Shown piece after piece: positions 25,189 through 33,263 of a stretch of 49,043 nucleotides of DNA (position 1 is its first letter; each line of letters opens with the position of its first letter). Below the pieces are notes generated by a model that saw only the letters and a program-made list of their open reading frames with translations, did no database searches and had not been told where the DNA came from. The translations under genes and the position numbers were made by a program. Source of the stretch: Bacteroidales bacterium (GTDB lineage Bacteria > Bacteroidota > Bacteroidia > Bacteroidales > UBA932); assembly GCA_024401715.1 (NCBI GenBank), contig JAKSKO010000006.1, forward strand, positions 1-49,043, read 5' to 3'.

Positions 25189-26703
25189 TCAGCGGCCCTG
25201 AACCTGAATTCGGAGATTGCGCACCTGAACATCTCCAAGTTGGACAGTATATGACTGTCCCGGCTGGATTTTAAGCAGAGGATGCCAGTAGAGGGTGTGC
25301 GCTCCCCGGAAAATTACCGGATAGCTGCAGCCCTGGAAGTCATAAATGCGTGTATTGTCGTCAAAAACCACCCCGGGAGCATTCCCCTTGAATGTTACGA
25401 AATTCACTATACCCTTGTACACTTTGTAGCCCAGCATGTATTTGTGTCCGTACACATCCACGCGCTTTACAAGAGCAGGATCATACTCAATTATCTTTCT
25501 GGTGTCCAGAATCGGAATGCCGTCAATAAGGGCAAGGGCATCGCCCAGGCTGGACTGTGTGCCGTCCACATTGTCGCTGAGGACCACGCGCAAGCTCTTG
25601 CGGCCCGCTTCGTTATGCATCCTTACACCGGAAAGTATCTCCACCACCTCTTCCTCTATGGTTGGGAAGCGGTTGTAATCATCCAGGACGAAAGATTTGC
25701 AGTCTTCACTGCGGAAAACATGGGTGCGGCGCATAGGCAGGGATGTGAGTATGGTATCCCTCATGGCAATGGCATCTTCCTTCACGGCGCGCGCACGGCG
25801 CAGCAAAGCTGTTTCATAGGCGGAATAGAGCTTCAAGCGGCCCAGATCCCCTATTTCGCCCGAATACACCTTCGGATGAGGGAACAGATAATACTGTCCG
25901 CTTATCTCCTCATTGCTGTCCACCATAAGGACAATGCTTGTTTTGCCGTAAATGTTCTCCGTAGGCATTACTACTTCCGTGCTTGTAAGCTTGCAGCTGC
26001 CAAGACTCTCCGGATCTCCCATGACGCCCATCAGGACAACATCGGTTTCCTGCATGACCTTTGAGGTGTCGCGGCCTGCGAAGGACAGGTGCAACACTTC
26101 ACCGTCGGGCTCTGAATTCACGCCGCGGCGCGCAGAGTCAAGTTTGAAAGGATGTTCCGATGCAGGGGCGATTAGGTCCGCGCATGAAATTGAAAGGGCG
26201 CAGTCCAGAAGCTCCGATGAGGTATTTGTGATTGTGACGCAGGAGTCCTTTCTTTCAATAAGCACCCTGCCGCTTTTGCGGGAATCACCGGCCGCGAACA
26301 CGGATGTGGTCCTGTCCGCCTCCGGCAGGGATTTCACAATCTCGCAACCGTTTTCCTTGCGGGCTGTGGAGAAGACGTTGTAAATTGCAATGGTCTGTCT
26401 GTCCTCTGAACCCGAAGATGTATAGCATACCAAACAGTAGTTGCCGCTTGGAATATCAAAGGACAGCGGAAGTTCACAGGCACCGCGGCCCTCGTTCAAT
26501 GCTGCCTTCGCAAAGGCGAGGGAGGCTGTTTCGCTACGCAGTTCAAGATAGGCTATTGCATCGGGGTCATTGCAGAACACACTGCAGAAGATATGATCCC
26601 CGGACACATACACGTTCTTGTCTGTGGATGCGAAAACACCGGCCATGGCATCATAGGACACAAGGCAGGCGAAAAACAGTATCGGAAGAAACTTTTTCAT
26701 CAT
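25189..26703 (-). CDS. Secreted protein with MG-like N-terminus and TonB-plug-like C-terminal region
   Basis: A 504-aa protein with a signal peptide (cleavage near AMA-G). The N-terminus (STDKNVYVSGDHIFCSVF) resembles the macroglobulin-type MG domain found in Bacteroidota surface proteins. Near residues 390-440 a plug-like segment occurs (LALIDGIPILDTR, VKRVDVYGHKYMLGYKVYKGIVNFVT), recalling the plug of TonB receptors but without any barrel. The function is unknown; it may work with the TonB receptor encoded two genes upstream. Start and stop overlap the DUF4249 gene (ATGATGA). Confidence 0.7.
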   Translation of the reverse strand: MMKKFLPILFFACLVSYDAMAGVFASTDKNVYVSGDHIFCSVFCNDPDAIAYLELRSETASLAFAKAALNEGRGACELPLSFDIPSGNYCLVCYTSSGSEDRQTIAIYNVFSTARKENGCEIVKSLPEADRTTSVFAAGDSRKSGRVLIERKDSCVTITNTSSELLDCALSISCADLIAPASEHPFKLDSARRGVNSEPDGEVLHLSFAGRDTSKVMQETDVVLMGVMGDPESLGSCKLTSTEVVMPTENIYGKTSIVLMVDSNEEISGQYYLFPHPKVYSGEIGDLGRLKLYSAYETALLRRARAVKEDAIAMRDTILTSLPMRRTHVFRSEDCKSFVLDDYNRFPTIEEEVVEILSGVRMHNEAGRKSLRVVLSDNVDGTQSSLGDALALIDGIPILDTRKIIEYDPALVKRVDVYGHKYMLGYKVYKGIVNFVTFKGNAPGVVFDDNTRIYDFQGCSYPVIFRGAHTLYWHPLLKIQPGQSYTVQLGDVQVRNLRIQVQGR

Positions 26704-27884
26704 TCGTGATTGTTAGGCCAGTATTCAGGTTTTTTCTTGCTTCCGCCATTGGCAACACAGTCCACGCACCTTATCGAAGCCCACTGCATATTGGTTTTGC
26801 TGGGGAACATTTCGCCGCCAAACAGCATCACCGGCCTGGCCCCTTCTCTGTAAAGCCAAGCGAAGTTGTAAACACCGTTCCCGTCGATTTCCGGGATATA
26901 AAGAGGAGATTCAAGGCGGCGATCTGGGGCATACAGTTTCTCGCTGTCGTTGTCTATGAAGAAGCGCTTAGAAGCAACAGCGCACACGTCCACATAGCCC
27001 ACAACCCACTCGGTAGAGTCCGTAACGCATCGGATATTACCCCTGACATCGCTTGGCACGGGAGAGAAAAGGTCTCCGGAGATATTGCTGTTGTTGCGGA
27101 TATTATCCAGGAACAGAAAGGCATCGGCAGAGATGCAGCGCATTTTCATGTTTATGCTGTATAGACTCTGCAGCCTTAGAGAGTTGCGGGGAATTGTGGT
27201 CACAGGATAGTCCACAAGAAGATTTTCCGTCTGTACGATTGTGGAAGCCAGACCCATCTCCATACTGTTGCTGTATTTCCAGCAGTAGTAATTCTTGAAG
27301 CGGTCCGGGTTCTTGATATATATCCTTCCCGGGTCCTCGGGGTCCTCACCGACACCGGGCACGTAATCCGTATTGTACAGGTACATAGCCTGGTATTCAG
27401 CGTGAAATTCGTATACCTCCTCATAATCCCACTTGAAATGCTGGGAACTGCCGCCATCGGCACTCACAAGAACGGTTACGCTGCTTTCATCGTTAGTGTA
27501 GGACATTTTGCTAATGACCGGGGGAGGAAGCGGTCTGCTCCATGGAGTCACATATTCCCTGCCGTCCGGACGGCGCAGCACGTGAAGCATGTATTCATCG
27601 TTCATATCGGCCGAAGTGAGGTCCACCACATATTCACTGTCATTCATCTTCCGGGCAGCATAGACGGCTCCGCTTCGGGACATAACCTGCATTTCAACAT
27701 CAGGCGGGGTATCTTCCTGCCCTATTGGCACTACATTACCGGCGGTGAAGCGGCATATGTCGCCCACCATGATATCGCCGGAAATCACAAGCCTGGAATC
27801 GTCACCACCCACGGGTCTTGTATCAAAAGGATAAATGCACGAAGTTGCCAGTACGGCTACAAGCAAATAAAGGATTCTTTTCAT
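26700..27884 (-). CDS. DUF4249-type outer-membrane lipoprotein
   Basis: A 394-aa protein with a lipoprotein signal peptide (ATSC-I). The start YPFDTRPVGGDDSRLVISGDI and later beta-rich segments fit DUF4249, a family nearly always encoded next to a TonB-dependent receptor with a carboxypeptidase-like domain, as here. The C-terminal CVDCVANGGSKKKPEYWPN ending is also family-like. Probably a surface partner of the receptor, by analogy with SusD. It lies 9 bp after the receptor gene and overlaps the next gene. Confidence 0.88.
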   Translation of the reverse strand: MKRILYLLVAVLATSCIYPFDTRPVGGDDSRLVISGDIMVGDICRFTAGNVVPIGQEDTPPDVEMQVMSRSGAVYAARKMNDSEYVVDLTSADMNDEYMLHVLRRPDGREYVTPWSRPLPPPVISKMSYTNDESSVTVLVSADGGSSQHFKWDYEEVYEFHAEYQAMYLYNTDYVPGVGEDPEDPGRIYIKNPDRFKNYYCWKYSNSMEMGLASTIVQTENLLVDYPVTTIPRNSLRLQSLYSINMKMRCISADAFLFLDNIRNNSNISGDLFSPVPSDVRGNIRCVTDSTEWVVGYVDVCAVASKRFFIDNDSEKLYAPDRRLESPLYIPEIDGNGVYNFAWLYREGARPVMLFGGEMFPSKTNMQWASIRCVDCVANGGSKKKPEYWPNNHE

Positions 27885-27893
27885 ATCGCAGGC

Positions 27894-30800
27894 CTAGAAT
27901 TTCAGATTGATAGTGAGGTATGGGATTGGAGAGGCGAATACGGAAACCATGTAGCCTTTTATTTCCTGGCCGCCGTTTGTGGTATAGAACACGCTGTAGG
28001 CATTCTTCCTTGCAGTTACGTTGTAACAGCCGATGGTGCAGCTGCAGTGCGTAAGGGCCTTAAGGAAGTGGCCCGGATCTATATTGAAGGCCACATCCAT
28101 GCGGAAGTAGTCCGGAATGCGGTAGCTGTTCCTGTCTGAATATGCAAGACGTATGGCACCCTCATAGTAATATTGGCCCACAGGCACTGTCACAGGACGT
28201 CCGGTGCTGTAGTCCAGGTTCACCGAAAGGCTGTAGCGGTGGGTGAAGGCATAGTTTGCAACCAGCTTTATATCATGCGGTTTGTCGTGAGGGGCGTTAT
28301 ACCATTCGCCGCGGTTTATGGTAAGGACTCCCCTGTCCTGCATTTCTTGAAGCATGGAGCGGGAATAGGTGTAGGCAAGCCAGCCCGTGAGGCGTCCCTT
28401 GCTTTTTTTCAGCATCAGTTCCACACCATAGCTCTGGTTTCTTACCGGAACCAGGTCGGCGGCAAGGTTGTCGTTCATCTGCAACTGGGCCCCGCTCTTG
28501 TAGTCCAGACTGTTCAGGCATCTCTTGTAGTAGGCCTCAACGGAAAGGTCCCAGAAGGCATCGGCAAAGCTCCAGTATGCTCCGGCGGCCACCTGCCAGC
28601 CTCTCTGCGGTTTAATCTTGTTTGTGCTCACCTGCCAGGTATCCATTGGCGAGATTCCGGCGGTGTTGGATATCATGTGGACATACTGCGTCATGCTGTT
28701 GAATCCTGCCTTGAAGGAAAGATTAGGAAGCGGAGTGTATTTACCCGACACGCGAAGGTCAGGTCCCAGATAGAACTTGGCCGGATTCATTGCCACAAAG
28801 CCGGAGATGCGCAAGCCATAGTCCAGAGAAAACGGACCGCCGGCAATATTCCAGCTGTCACCGGCATAGACGGCAGGCTCCAGGCCATACCCGGTTGGCA
28901 TCTGTTTGCGCATAACCAGAGACTCTTTGCCATAAGGGCTGCGGGTGCCCGGATTCAGGAAATAGAACACGGCATCGGCACCGTAACTTAATGTATGATT
29001 ACCAATAGGATGAGTGAACTGCGAACGCAAAAAGCTTTGTCTTACGGCAGTTTCCAGGGTGAAGGAGCGGGCCGAATTCATATAGCTGTCCAGAGTGTTG
29101 CCGTATTGGTCGTAACCTCCGGAAATGACCATCTGACGGCCGCCGTCATACTTTTTCGTATAGCGCAGGGCTGCATTTATGTTCATGTAGCGGAAAGTGG
29201 TGTCACCGCTGAAAGAGAATTTGTCGTAGCTCCAGTATCCATAGGCCTGAAGGGTGCTGCGGTCGTTGAAACGATGGGTTACCGACGCGTTCACATCGGC
29301 AAAATCCGCCCTGCCGCCAGAGTAGCCGCTGTTCTTCGGCAGAACCTTAAGCATCCAGTTGGAATAGGTGGCACGTGCTCCCAGGACAAAGGTAGTTTTG
29401 CCTTCCTTGTCGAAGGGGCCTTCTATCGCTGCATGACTGGTGAGTATGCCTATACCCAGGCTGCCCTTTACCTTGTTGCGGTCTCCGTCTTTGCTTCTGA
29501 CATCCATTACGGACGAGATGCGGCCGCCATAGCGCACGGGAACGGAACTCTTGTAAAGTTCAACATCCTCCACCACATCGGGGTTGAAGGCAGAGAAAAT
29601 GCCGAACATATGCGAAGGGTTGTAGATGGTTCCCTCGTTGAAAAGGATGAGATTCTGGTCTGCCGAACCGCCGCGCACATTGAAGCCGCTGGATGCCTCG
29701 CCCACCGTTTTCACGCCAGGGAGGGTCATCATGGCCTTCAGGACATCACCCTCGCCGAAGGCGGTTGGAATCTTGTTCAGCACCTTTATGTTCAGTCTCT
29801 CCACACCCATGGAGGTTTTGCGGTGGTCTGCCATTCCCTCGGCCGAAACATAGGCACTCTTGAGGGCAGTTATCTTCTCCCGCATCAGGAGGTCCAGCTC
29901 GCCGTCGCCGTAAACCATCACATGGAAAGCCATGTCTTCCATGGAATACTGTTTCAGCGTAATCAGGCCTTCTCCCGCAGGGAGAGTGAGACTGTATGAA
30001 CCGTCATCGGCTGTATGGGTATAATGTGCACCGCTTTCATCAGACACAAGCACTCCCGAAAGGGCTTCGCCGCTGGCGACATCGCGTATCACACCGTGAA
30101 CGCGTCCCCGCTGTGATTTATGACGGGGATCACCCACGAAGTAGGTTTTGTTGCGGGAATCTGCAATGATGCGCTCCTGCTCCAGAAACTCCTGCATATT
30201 GCGGCGCGCATCGCTGACGCTGCTGTTGTCATCGAAATATCCGGCAGGGAGGCTTTCCACGTTGGCATTGTCGCGCAACCGCACTCCGGATTCAAACGCA
30301 CGGAACTCCCTTTCCGCAAGATAGGCGGGCCGAAGCGCCGGTATTTCCTGTACGGCGGAAGGATGGTATTTCCTCCGCACCCTGTTTGGGGTGTAGCTTT
30401 TCAATTTCCCCTTGCGGTCATAGGAATAGAAACGGTCTGTATATTGGAAATAATGAACTACATCCGGGTTGTACTTGGGGTCGTAATAACCTATGCCGTC
30501 CTCTCCGTTATGCTCTCCTATATCTCCCCTCAGGGGTTTGGTAACCTGGCGGTACCACATTTTTCCGCTGTCATCCCTGTACAGCTGGAAGAAGCCTGGT
30601 GCAAAATCTTCATGCCCGGCATATCGCATGTTCACATAGATGATGCCCGATATGCGGAACCATGCAACAAGATCCCTGTAGATTACAACGGGCACAGTGT
30701 TATGGCCCGTTCTCACATAAAGGTCTTGAGTGTGGGCGTTTACATTAAGCATGACATCCCTATAGAGACGTCCGTCATAGAAAACATCTCCCGTACGGTA

Positions 30801-30983
30801 TTCGGGATTGTCCCAGAAAACATGACCGTTGTACCGGCCGCGATATTCATATATCTGGCGTCCCCTCAGGAGTGCCGTGTTCGGATTGGGAGCCTGCTCC
30901 TGCAGGGGTTGTGCGCCTGCGGATACGGCGCCAAGGGTGGCAGCGAAGAAAGCCGCAGATAAAAGTTCCAAGAGTTTTTTCAC
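27894..30983 (-). CDS. TonB-dependent receptor with unusual N-terminal extension
   Basis: A 1029-aa protein from the chosen GTG start, with a signal peptide (MKKLLELLSAAFFAA, cleavage near AGA-Q). About 260 residues then precede the usual carboxypeptidase-regulatory-like domain (GRVHGVIRDVASGEALSGVLV). The plug (VLKAMMTLPGVKTVGEASSGFNVRGG, YGGRISSVMDV) and the barrel follow. An ATG-started frame reaches 31022, but a TATCTTTG promoter box ends at 31024, so transcription would begin past that ATG; the GTG at 30983 also gives a classic signal peptide. It is the first gene of an operon with DUF4249 and plug-like proteins. The ligand is unknown. Confidence 0.88.
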   Translation of the reverse strand: MKKLLELLSAAFFAATLGAVSAGAQPLQEQAPNPNTALLRGRQIYEYRGRYNGHVFWDNPEYRTGDVFYDGRLYRDVMLNVNAHTQDLYVRTGHNTVPVVIYRDLVAWFRISGIIYVNMRYAGHEDFAPGFFQLYRDDSGKMWYRQVTKPLRGDIGEHNGEDGIGYYDPKYNPDVVHYFQYTDRFYSYDRKGKLKSYTPNRVRRKYHPSAVQEIPALRPAYLAEREFRAFESGVRLRDNANVESLPAGYFDDNSSVSDARRNMQEFLEQERIIADSRNKTYFVGDPRHKSQRGRVHGVIRDVASGEALSGVLVSDESGAHYTHTADDGSYSLTLPAGEGLITLKQYSMEDMAFHVMVYGDGELDLLMREKITALKSAYVSAEGMADHRKTSMGVERLNIKVLNKIPTAFGEGDVLKAMMTLPGVKTVGEASSGFNVRGGSADQNLILFNEGTIYNPSHMFGIFSAFNPDVVEDVELYKSSVPVRYGGRISSVMDVRSKDGDRNKVKGSLGIGILTSHAAIEGPFDKEGKTTFVLGARATYSNWMLKVLPKNSGYSGGRADFADVNASVTHRFNDRSTLQAYGYWSYDKFSFSGDTTFRYMNINAALRYTKKYDGGRQMVISGGYDQYGNTLDSYMNSARSFTLETAVRQSFLRSQFTHPIGNHTLSYGADAVFYFLNPGTRSPYGKESLVMRKQMPTGYGLEPAVYAGDSWNIAGGPFSLDYGLRISGFVAMNPAKFYLGPDLRVSGKYTPLPNLSFKAGFNSMTQYVHMISNTAGISPMDTWQVSTNKIKPQRGWQVAAGAYWSFADAFWDLSVEAYYKRCLNSLDYKSGAQLQMNDNLAADLVPVRNQSYGVELMLKKSKGRLTGWLAYTYSRSMLQEMQDRGVLTINRGEWYNAPHDKPHDIKLVANYAFTHRYSLSVNLDYSTGRPVTVPVGQYYYEGAIRLAYSDRNSYRIPDYFRMDVAFNIDPGHFLKALTHCSCTIGCYNVTARKNAYSVFYTTNGGQEIKGYMVSVFASPIPYLTINLKF

Positions 30984-31023
30984 AGTTTCGGCAATATTAT
31001 TGATTCTTTTCAGAAAAAACATT

Positions 31024-31031
31024 CAAAGATA
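31024..31031 (-). promoter_or_regulatory. -7 promoter box of the TonB-receptor operon
   Basis: An exact TATCTTTG on the minus strand, 1 bp from the longest-ORF ATG (31022). This leaves about 35 nt to the GTG at 30983. No clear -33 box. Confidence 0.6.
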
Positions 31032-31045
31032 CCGATTTTTTCTTA

Positions 31046-31053
31046 TATATTTG
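31046..31053 (+). promoter_or_regulatory. -7 promoter box of the CoA-transferase/arginine operon
   Basis: An exact TATATTTG about 94 bp before the CoA-transferase ATG. The -33 region is weak. It diverges from the TonB-receptor promoter 14 bp away, so the two may compete. Confidence 0.6.
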
Positions 31054-31078
31054 CCAGAAATCCCAACCTTAAATAACT

Positions 31079-31094
31079 GCAGACGGCAGTCTGC
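31079..31094 (+). promoter_or_regulatory. Leader hairpin of the CoA-transferase/arginine operon
   Basis: A perfect GCAGAC-GGCA-GTCTGC hairpin in the predicted leader RNA, not followed by a U-run, so not a terminator by itself. A small ORF follows it. Confidence 0.4.
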
Positions 31095-31104
31095 CCTATT
31101 GAGG

Positions 31105-31143
31105 ATGACAATGAATGGTAATGACTATTATACATTAGCGTAA
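31105..31143 (+). CDS. Possible 12-codon upstream ORF
   Basis: ATG at 31105 encodes MTMNGNDYYTLA and stops with TAA 3 bp before the CoA-transferase ATG, in the same frame. GAGG precedes its start. It has no arginine codons, so a classic arginine attenuator peptide is unlikely. It may be chance. Confidence 0.2.
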   Translation: MTMNGNDYYTLA

Positions 31144-31146
31144 CCT

Positions 31147-32667
31147 ATGGCTTTTGATATCAACAGCAGACTTACACCGCAGGAGGCGGCGGCACTGGTA
31201 CAGAACGGAGACATTCTGGGTATCGGCGGATTCGGCCCGGCGGGAAGTCCGAAAAGTATAGTTCCTGCAATCGCCGCAAGGGCAAGGGAAGAGCACGGGC
31301 AGGGGCGGCCTTTCAAAGTGGATGTGATAACCGGCGCATCCGTGGGAGCCTCCTGTGACGGAGAGCTGGCATCGGCCGATGCAATGGACAGGAGGATGCC
31401 TTTTTCCGTAAACAAGGAAGTGAGGGAGAGCGCCAACAACGGCAAGGTGAGATATGCAGACCTGAACCTGTCCGACAACGCATCCCAGCTGCGTCTGGGC
31501 TATAACGGCCAGATAAGCTGGGGCATAGTGGAAGCCTGCGAGATACAGGAGATCTTCGGCAGGATAAGGATCTACCTCACTGCCGGAATAGGCATAGCCC
31601 CAACCATTTTCCGCGAAGCCGAAAAGGGCGTTTTCATAGAGCTTAACACCTGGCACAGCCCGCGTCTTGTGGGTATGCACGACATCTACGAGATAGAGGA
31701 CCCGTGGTTCCGCTCCCCCATCAACATCACACACCCGCTGGAGCGCATCGGTCTTCCTTATATAGAAGTGGACCCTTACAAGATTGCCGGCATAGTGGAG
31801 TGCTGCATTCCGGACGAAAACCGGGCCATGGCTCCCGCAACGCAGGCCCAGCTGCAGATAGGACGCAACCTGGCCGATTTCTATGCCTGGAACATACAGA
31901 AGAAGTACATCAACGGCCGAAGGCTTATCTTCCAGAGCGGCGTGGGCAGCGGAGCCAATGCTGTGCTTGGCGCAATGGGCGAAAGCCCGGACCTGCCTTC
32001 TTTCAACCTGTACACGGAGGTGCTGCAGGAGGAACCGCTTAGGCTGATAAAGGAGGGAAAGATAGAGACGGCCTCCACCGGAGCGCTTACCTTCAGCAAT
32101 GAAAGCCTGCAGGATCTGTACCGCAACATAGGCCCGTACAGGGGCAGGATACTCATTCGTCCGTCGGAAATCTCCAACTGCCCGGAGATAATAATGAGAT
32201 TGGGAATATGCAGTATAAACACCGCCATAGAGGTGGACATATACGGACATGTGAATTCCACGAAACTCTTCGGAAGCCAGATGATGAACGGCGTGGGCGG
32301 ATCCTGCGATTTCACCTGCGGTTCCATGCTTAGCGTGTTCACCTGCACTTCCACCACGAAAGATGGGAAAATCACCAGCATAGTGCCTTTCTGCACGCAC
32401 ATAGACCACACAGAGCACTTCGTGGACTGCATAGTTACGGAATACGGCGTGGCAGACCTCAGAGGCAAAACCGCAAAAGAAAGGGCGCAGGCACTGATAG
32501 ACATAGCCCACCCGGACTACAGGCCCATCCTGCGCGAATACGTGGAACTTGCCTCGCGCGGGGGCGGACACAGCCCGCACATACTTACGGCAGCCTTCGC
32601 CCTGCACGACACCTATCAGAGAAAGGGCGACATGAGGCTGGTGGATTGGAATGAATATATAAAATAA
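31147..32667 (+). CDS. Class I CoA-transferase (acetyl-CoA hydrolase/succinate CoA-transferase family)
   Basis: A 506-aa protein. The predicted catalytic glutamate is E291 in L-Y-T-E-V-L-Q; the glycine-rich GVGSGANAV and GVGGSCDF loops and the H-I-D-H-T-E-H...VTEYGVADLRG segment are intact. Family members move CoA between acetyl-CoA and succinate or propionate, or hydrolyse acetyl-CoA; the exact pair cannot be read from sequence. It is placed first in the arginine operon, 10 bp before an acyltransferase that probably uses succinyl-CoA, so succinyl-CoA supply is an attractive role (inference). Confidence 0.9.
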   Translation: MAFDINSRLTPQEAAALVQNGDILGIGGFGPAGSPKSIVPAIAARAREEHGQGRPFKVDVITGASVGASCDGELASADAMDRRMPFSVNKEVRESANNGKVRYADLNLSDNASQLRLGYNGQISWGIVEACEIQEIFGRIRIYLTAGIGIAPTIFREAEKGVFIELNTWHSPRLVGMHDIYEIEDPWFRSPINITHPLERIGLPYIEVDPYKIAGIVECCIPDENRAMAPATQAQLQIGRNLADFYAWNIQKKYINGRRLIFQSGVGSGANAVLGAMGESPDLPSFNLYTEVLQEEPLRLIKEGKIETASTGALTFSNESLQDLYRNIGPYRGRILIRPSEISNCPEIIMRLGICSINTAIEVDIYGHVNSTKLFGSQMMNGVGGSCDFTCGSMLSVFTCTSTTKDGKITSIVPFCTHIDHTEHFVDCIVTEYGVADLRGKTAKERAQALIDIAHPDYRPILREYVELASRGGGHSPHILTAAFALHDTYQRKGDMRLVDWNEYIK

Positions 32668-32677
32668 ACATCATACA

Positions 32678-33262
32678 ATGGATATTATTGTAAAAGTGGC
32701 CGATGCCAGCCACACAAGATTCGCACAGGAAATCTGCGACGAAATTTACCAGTCCTCTCTTGAAAGGGGAACAGGAATAGCCAAAAGAACCCCCGAGTAC
32801 GTAAGCGAGAAAATGCTTGCGGGAAAGGCGGTGATTGCCTTGTCCGACAAAGACGAATTTGCAGGCTTTTCATATATAGAGACCTGGGGCGGAAAGGAAT
32901 ACGTGGCCAACAGCGGTCTTATTGTAAGCCACCGTTTCCGCGGAATGGGCGTCGCCAAGAAGATAAAGCTGCGCATTTTCCAGCTGTCCAGGGAAAAGTA
33001 CCCCGATGCAAAGATTTTCAGCATCACAACAGGCCCGGCAGTGATGAAGATGAACTATGAACTGGGATTCCGTCCGGTTCCGTTCAGCGAGCTCACAGAC
33101 GACCCCGAGTTCTGGAAAGGCTGCCAGGGATGCGTGAACTATGAAATTCTTAAGATGAAGGATCACAAGATGTGCATATGCACAGGCCTGCTGTACGACC
33201 CGAAGGAGCATATGGCAATCAAACAGCTTTTGGAGAAAAACATATTAAAGGGAGATAAATAA
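32678..33262 (+). CDS. GNAT acyltransferase, probable N-acylglutamate synthase (arginine step 1)
   Basis: A 194-aa GNAT protein with the acyl-CoA loop in VSHRFRGMGVAKKI (about residues 85-98) and an N-Y-E-L-G-F motif near 128. The C-terminus has a cysteine cluster (GCQGC, then CIC) after the GNAT fold. It sits at the head of the arginine genes where ArgA/ArgJ is otherwise missing, matching the arrangement in Bacteroides, where a GNAT gene next to argG is thought to make N-succinylglutamate. It lies 10 bp after the CoA-transferase and 1 bp before argG. Confidence 0.8.
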   Translation: MDIIVKVADASHTRFAQEICDEIYQSSLERGTGIAKRTPEYVSEKMLAGKAVIALSDKDEFAGFSYIETWGGKEYVANSGLIVSHRFRGMGVAKKIKLRIFQLSREKYPDAKIFSITTGPAVMKMNYELGFRPVPFSELTDDPEFWKGCQGCVNYEILKMKDHKMCICTGLLYDPKEHMAIKQLLEKNILKGDK

Positions 33263-33263
33263 G

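Noticed and set aside
25183-25195. CCGCT-GAA-AGCGG hairpin as terminator of the TonB-receptor operon
   Set aside because: It overlaps the stop codon and is not followed by a T-run on the minus strand, so support is too weak.
31135-32607. 490-codon open frame on the minus strand, antisense to the CoA-transferase
   Set aside because: The plus-strand frame has intact family motifs and operon spacing; the antisense frame has no recognisable domain and results from codon bias. The same applies to long antisense frames at 41579-43030, 28995-29999, 25282-26064 and 6427-6954.
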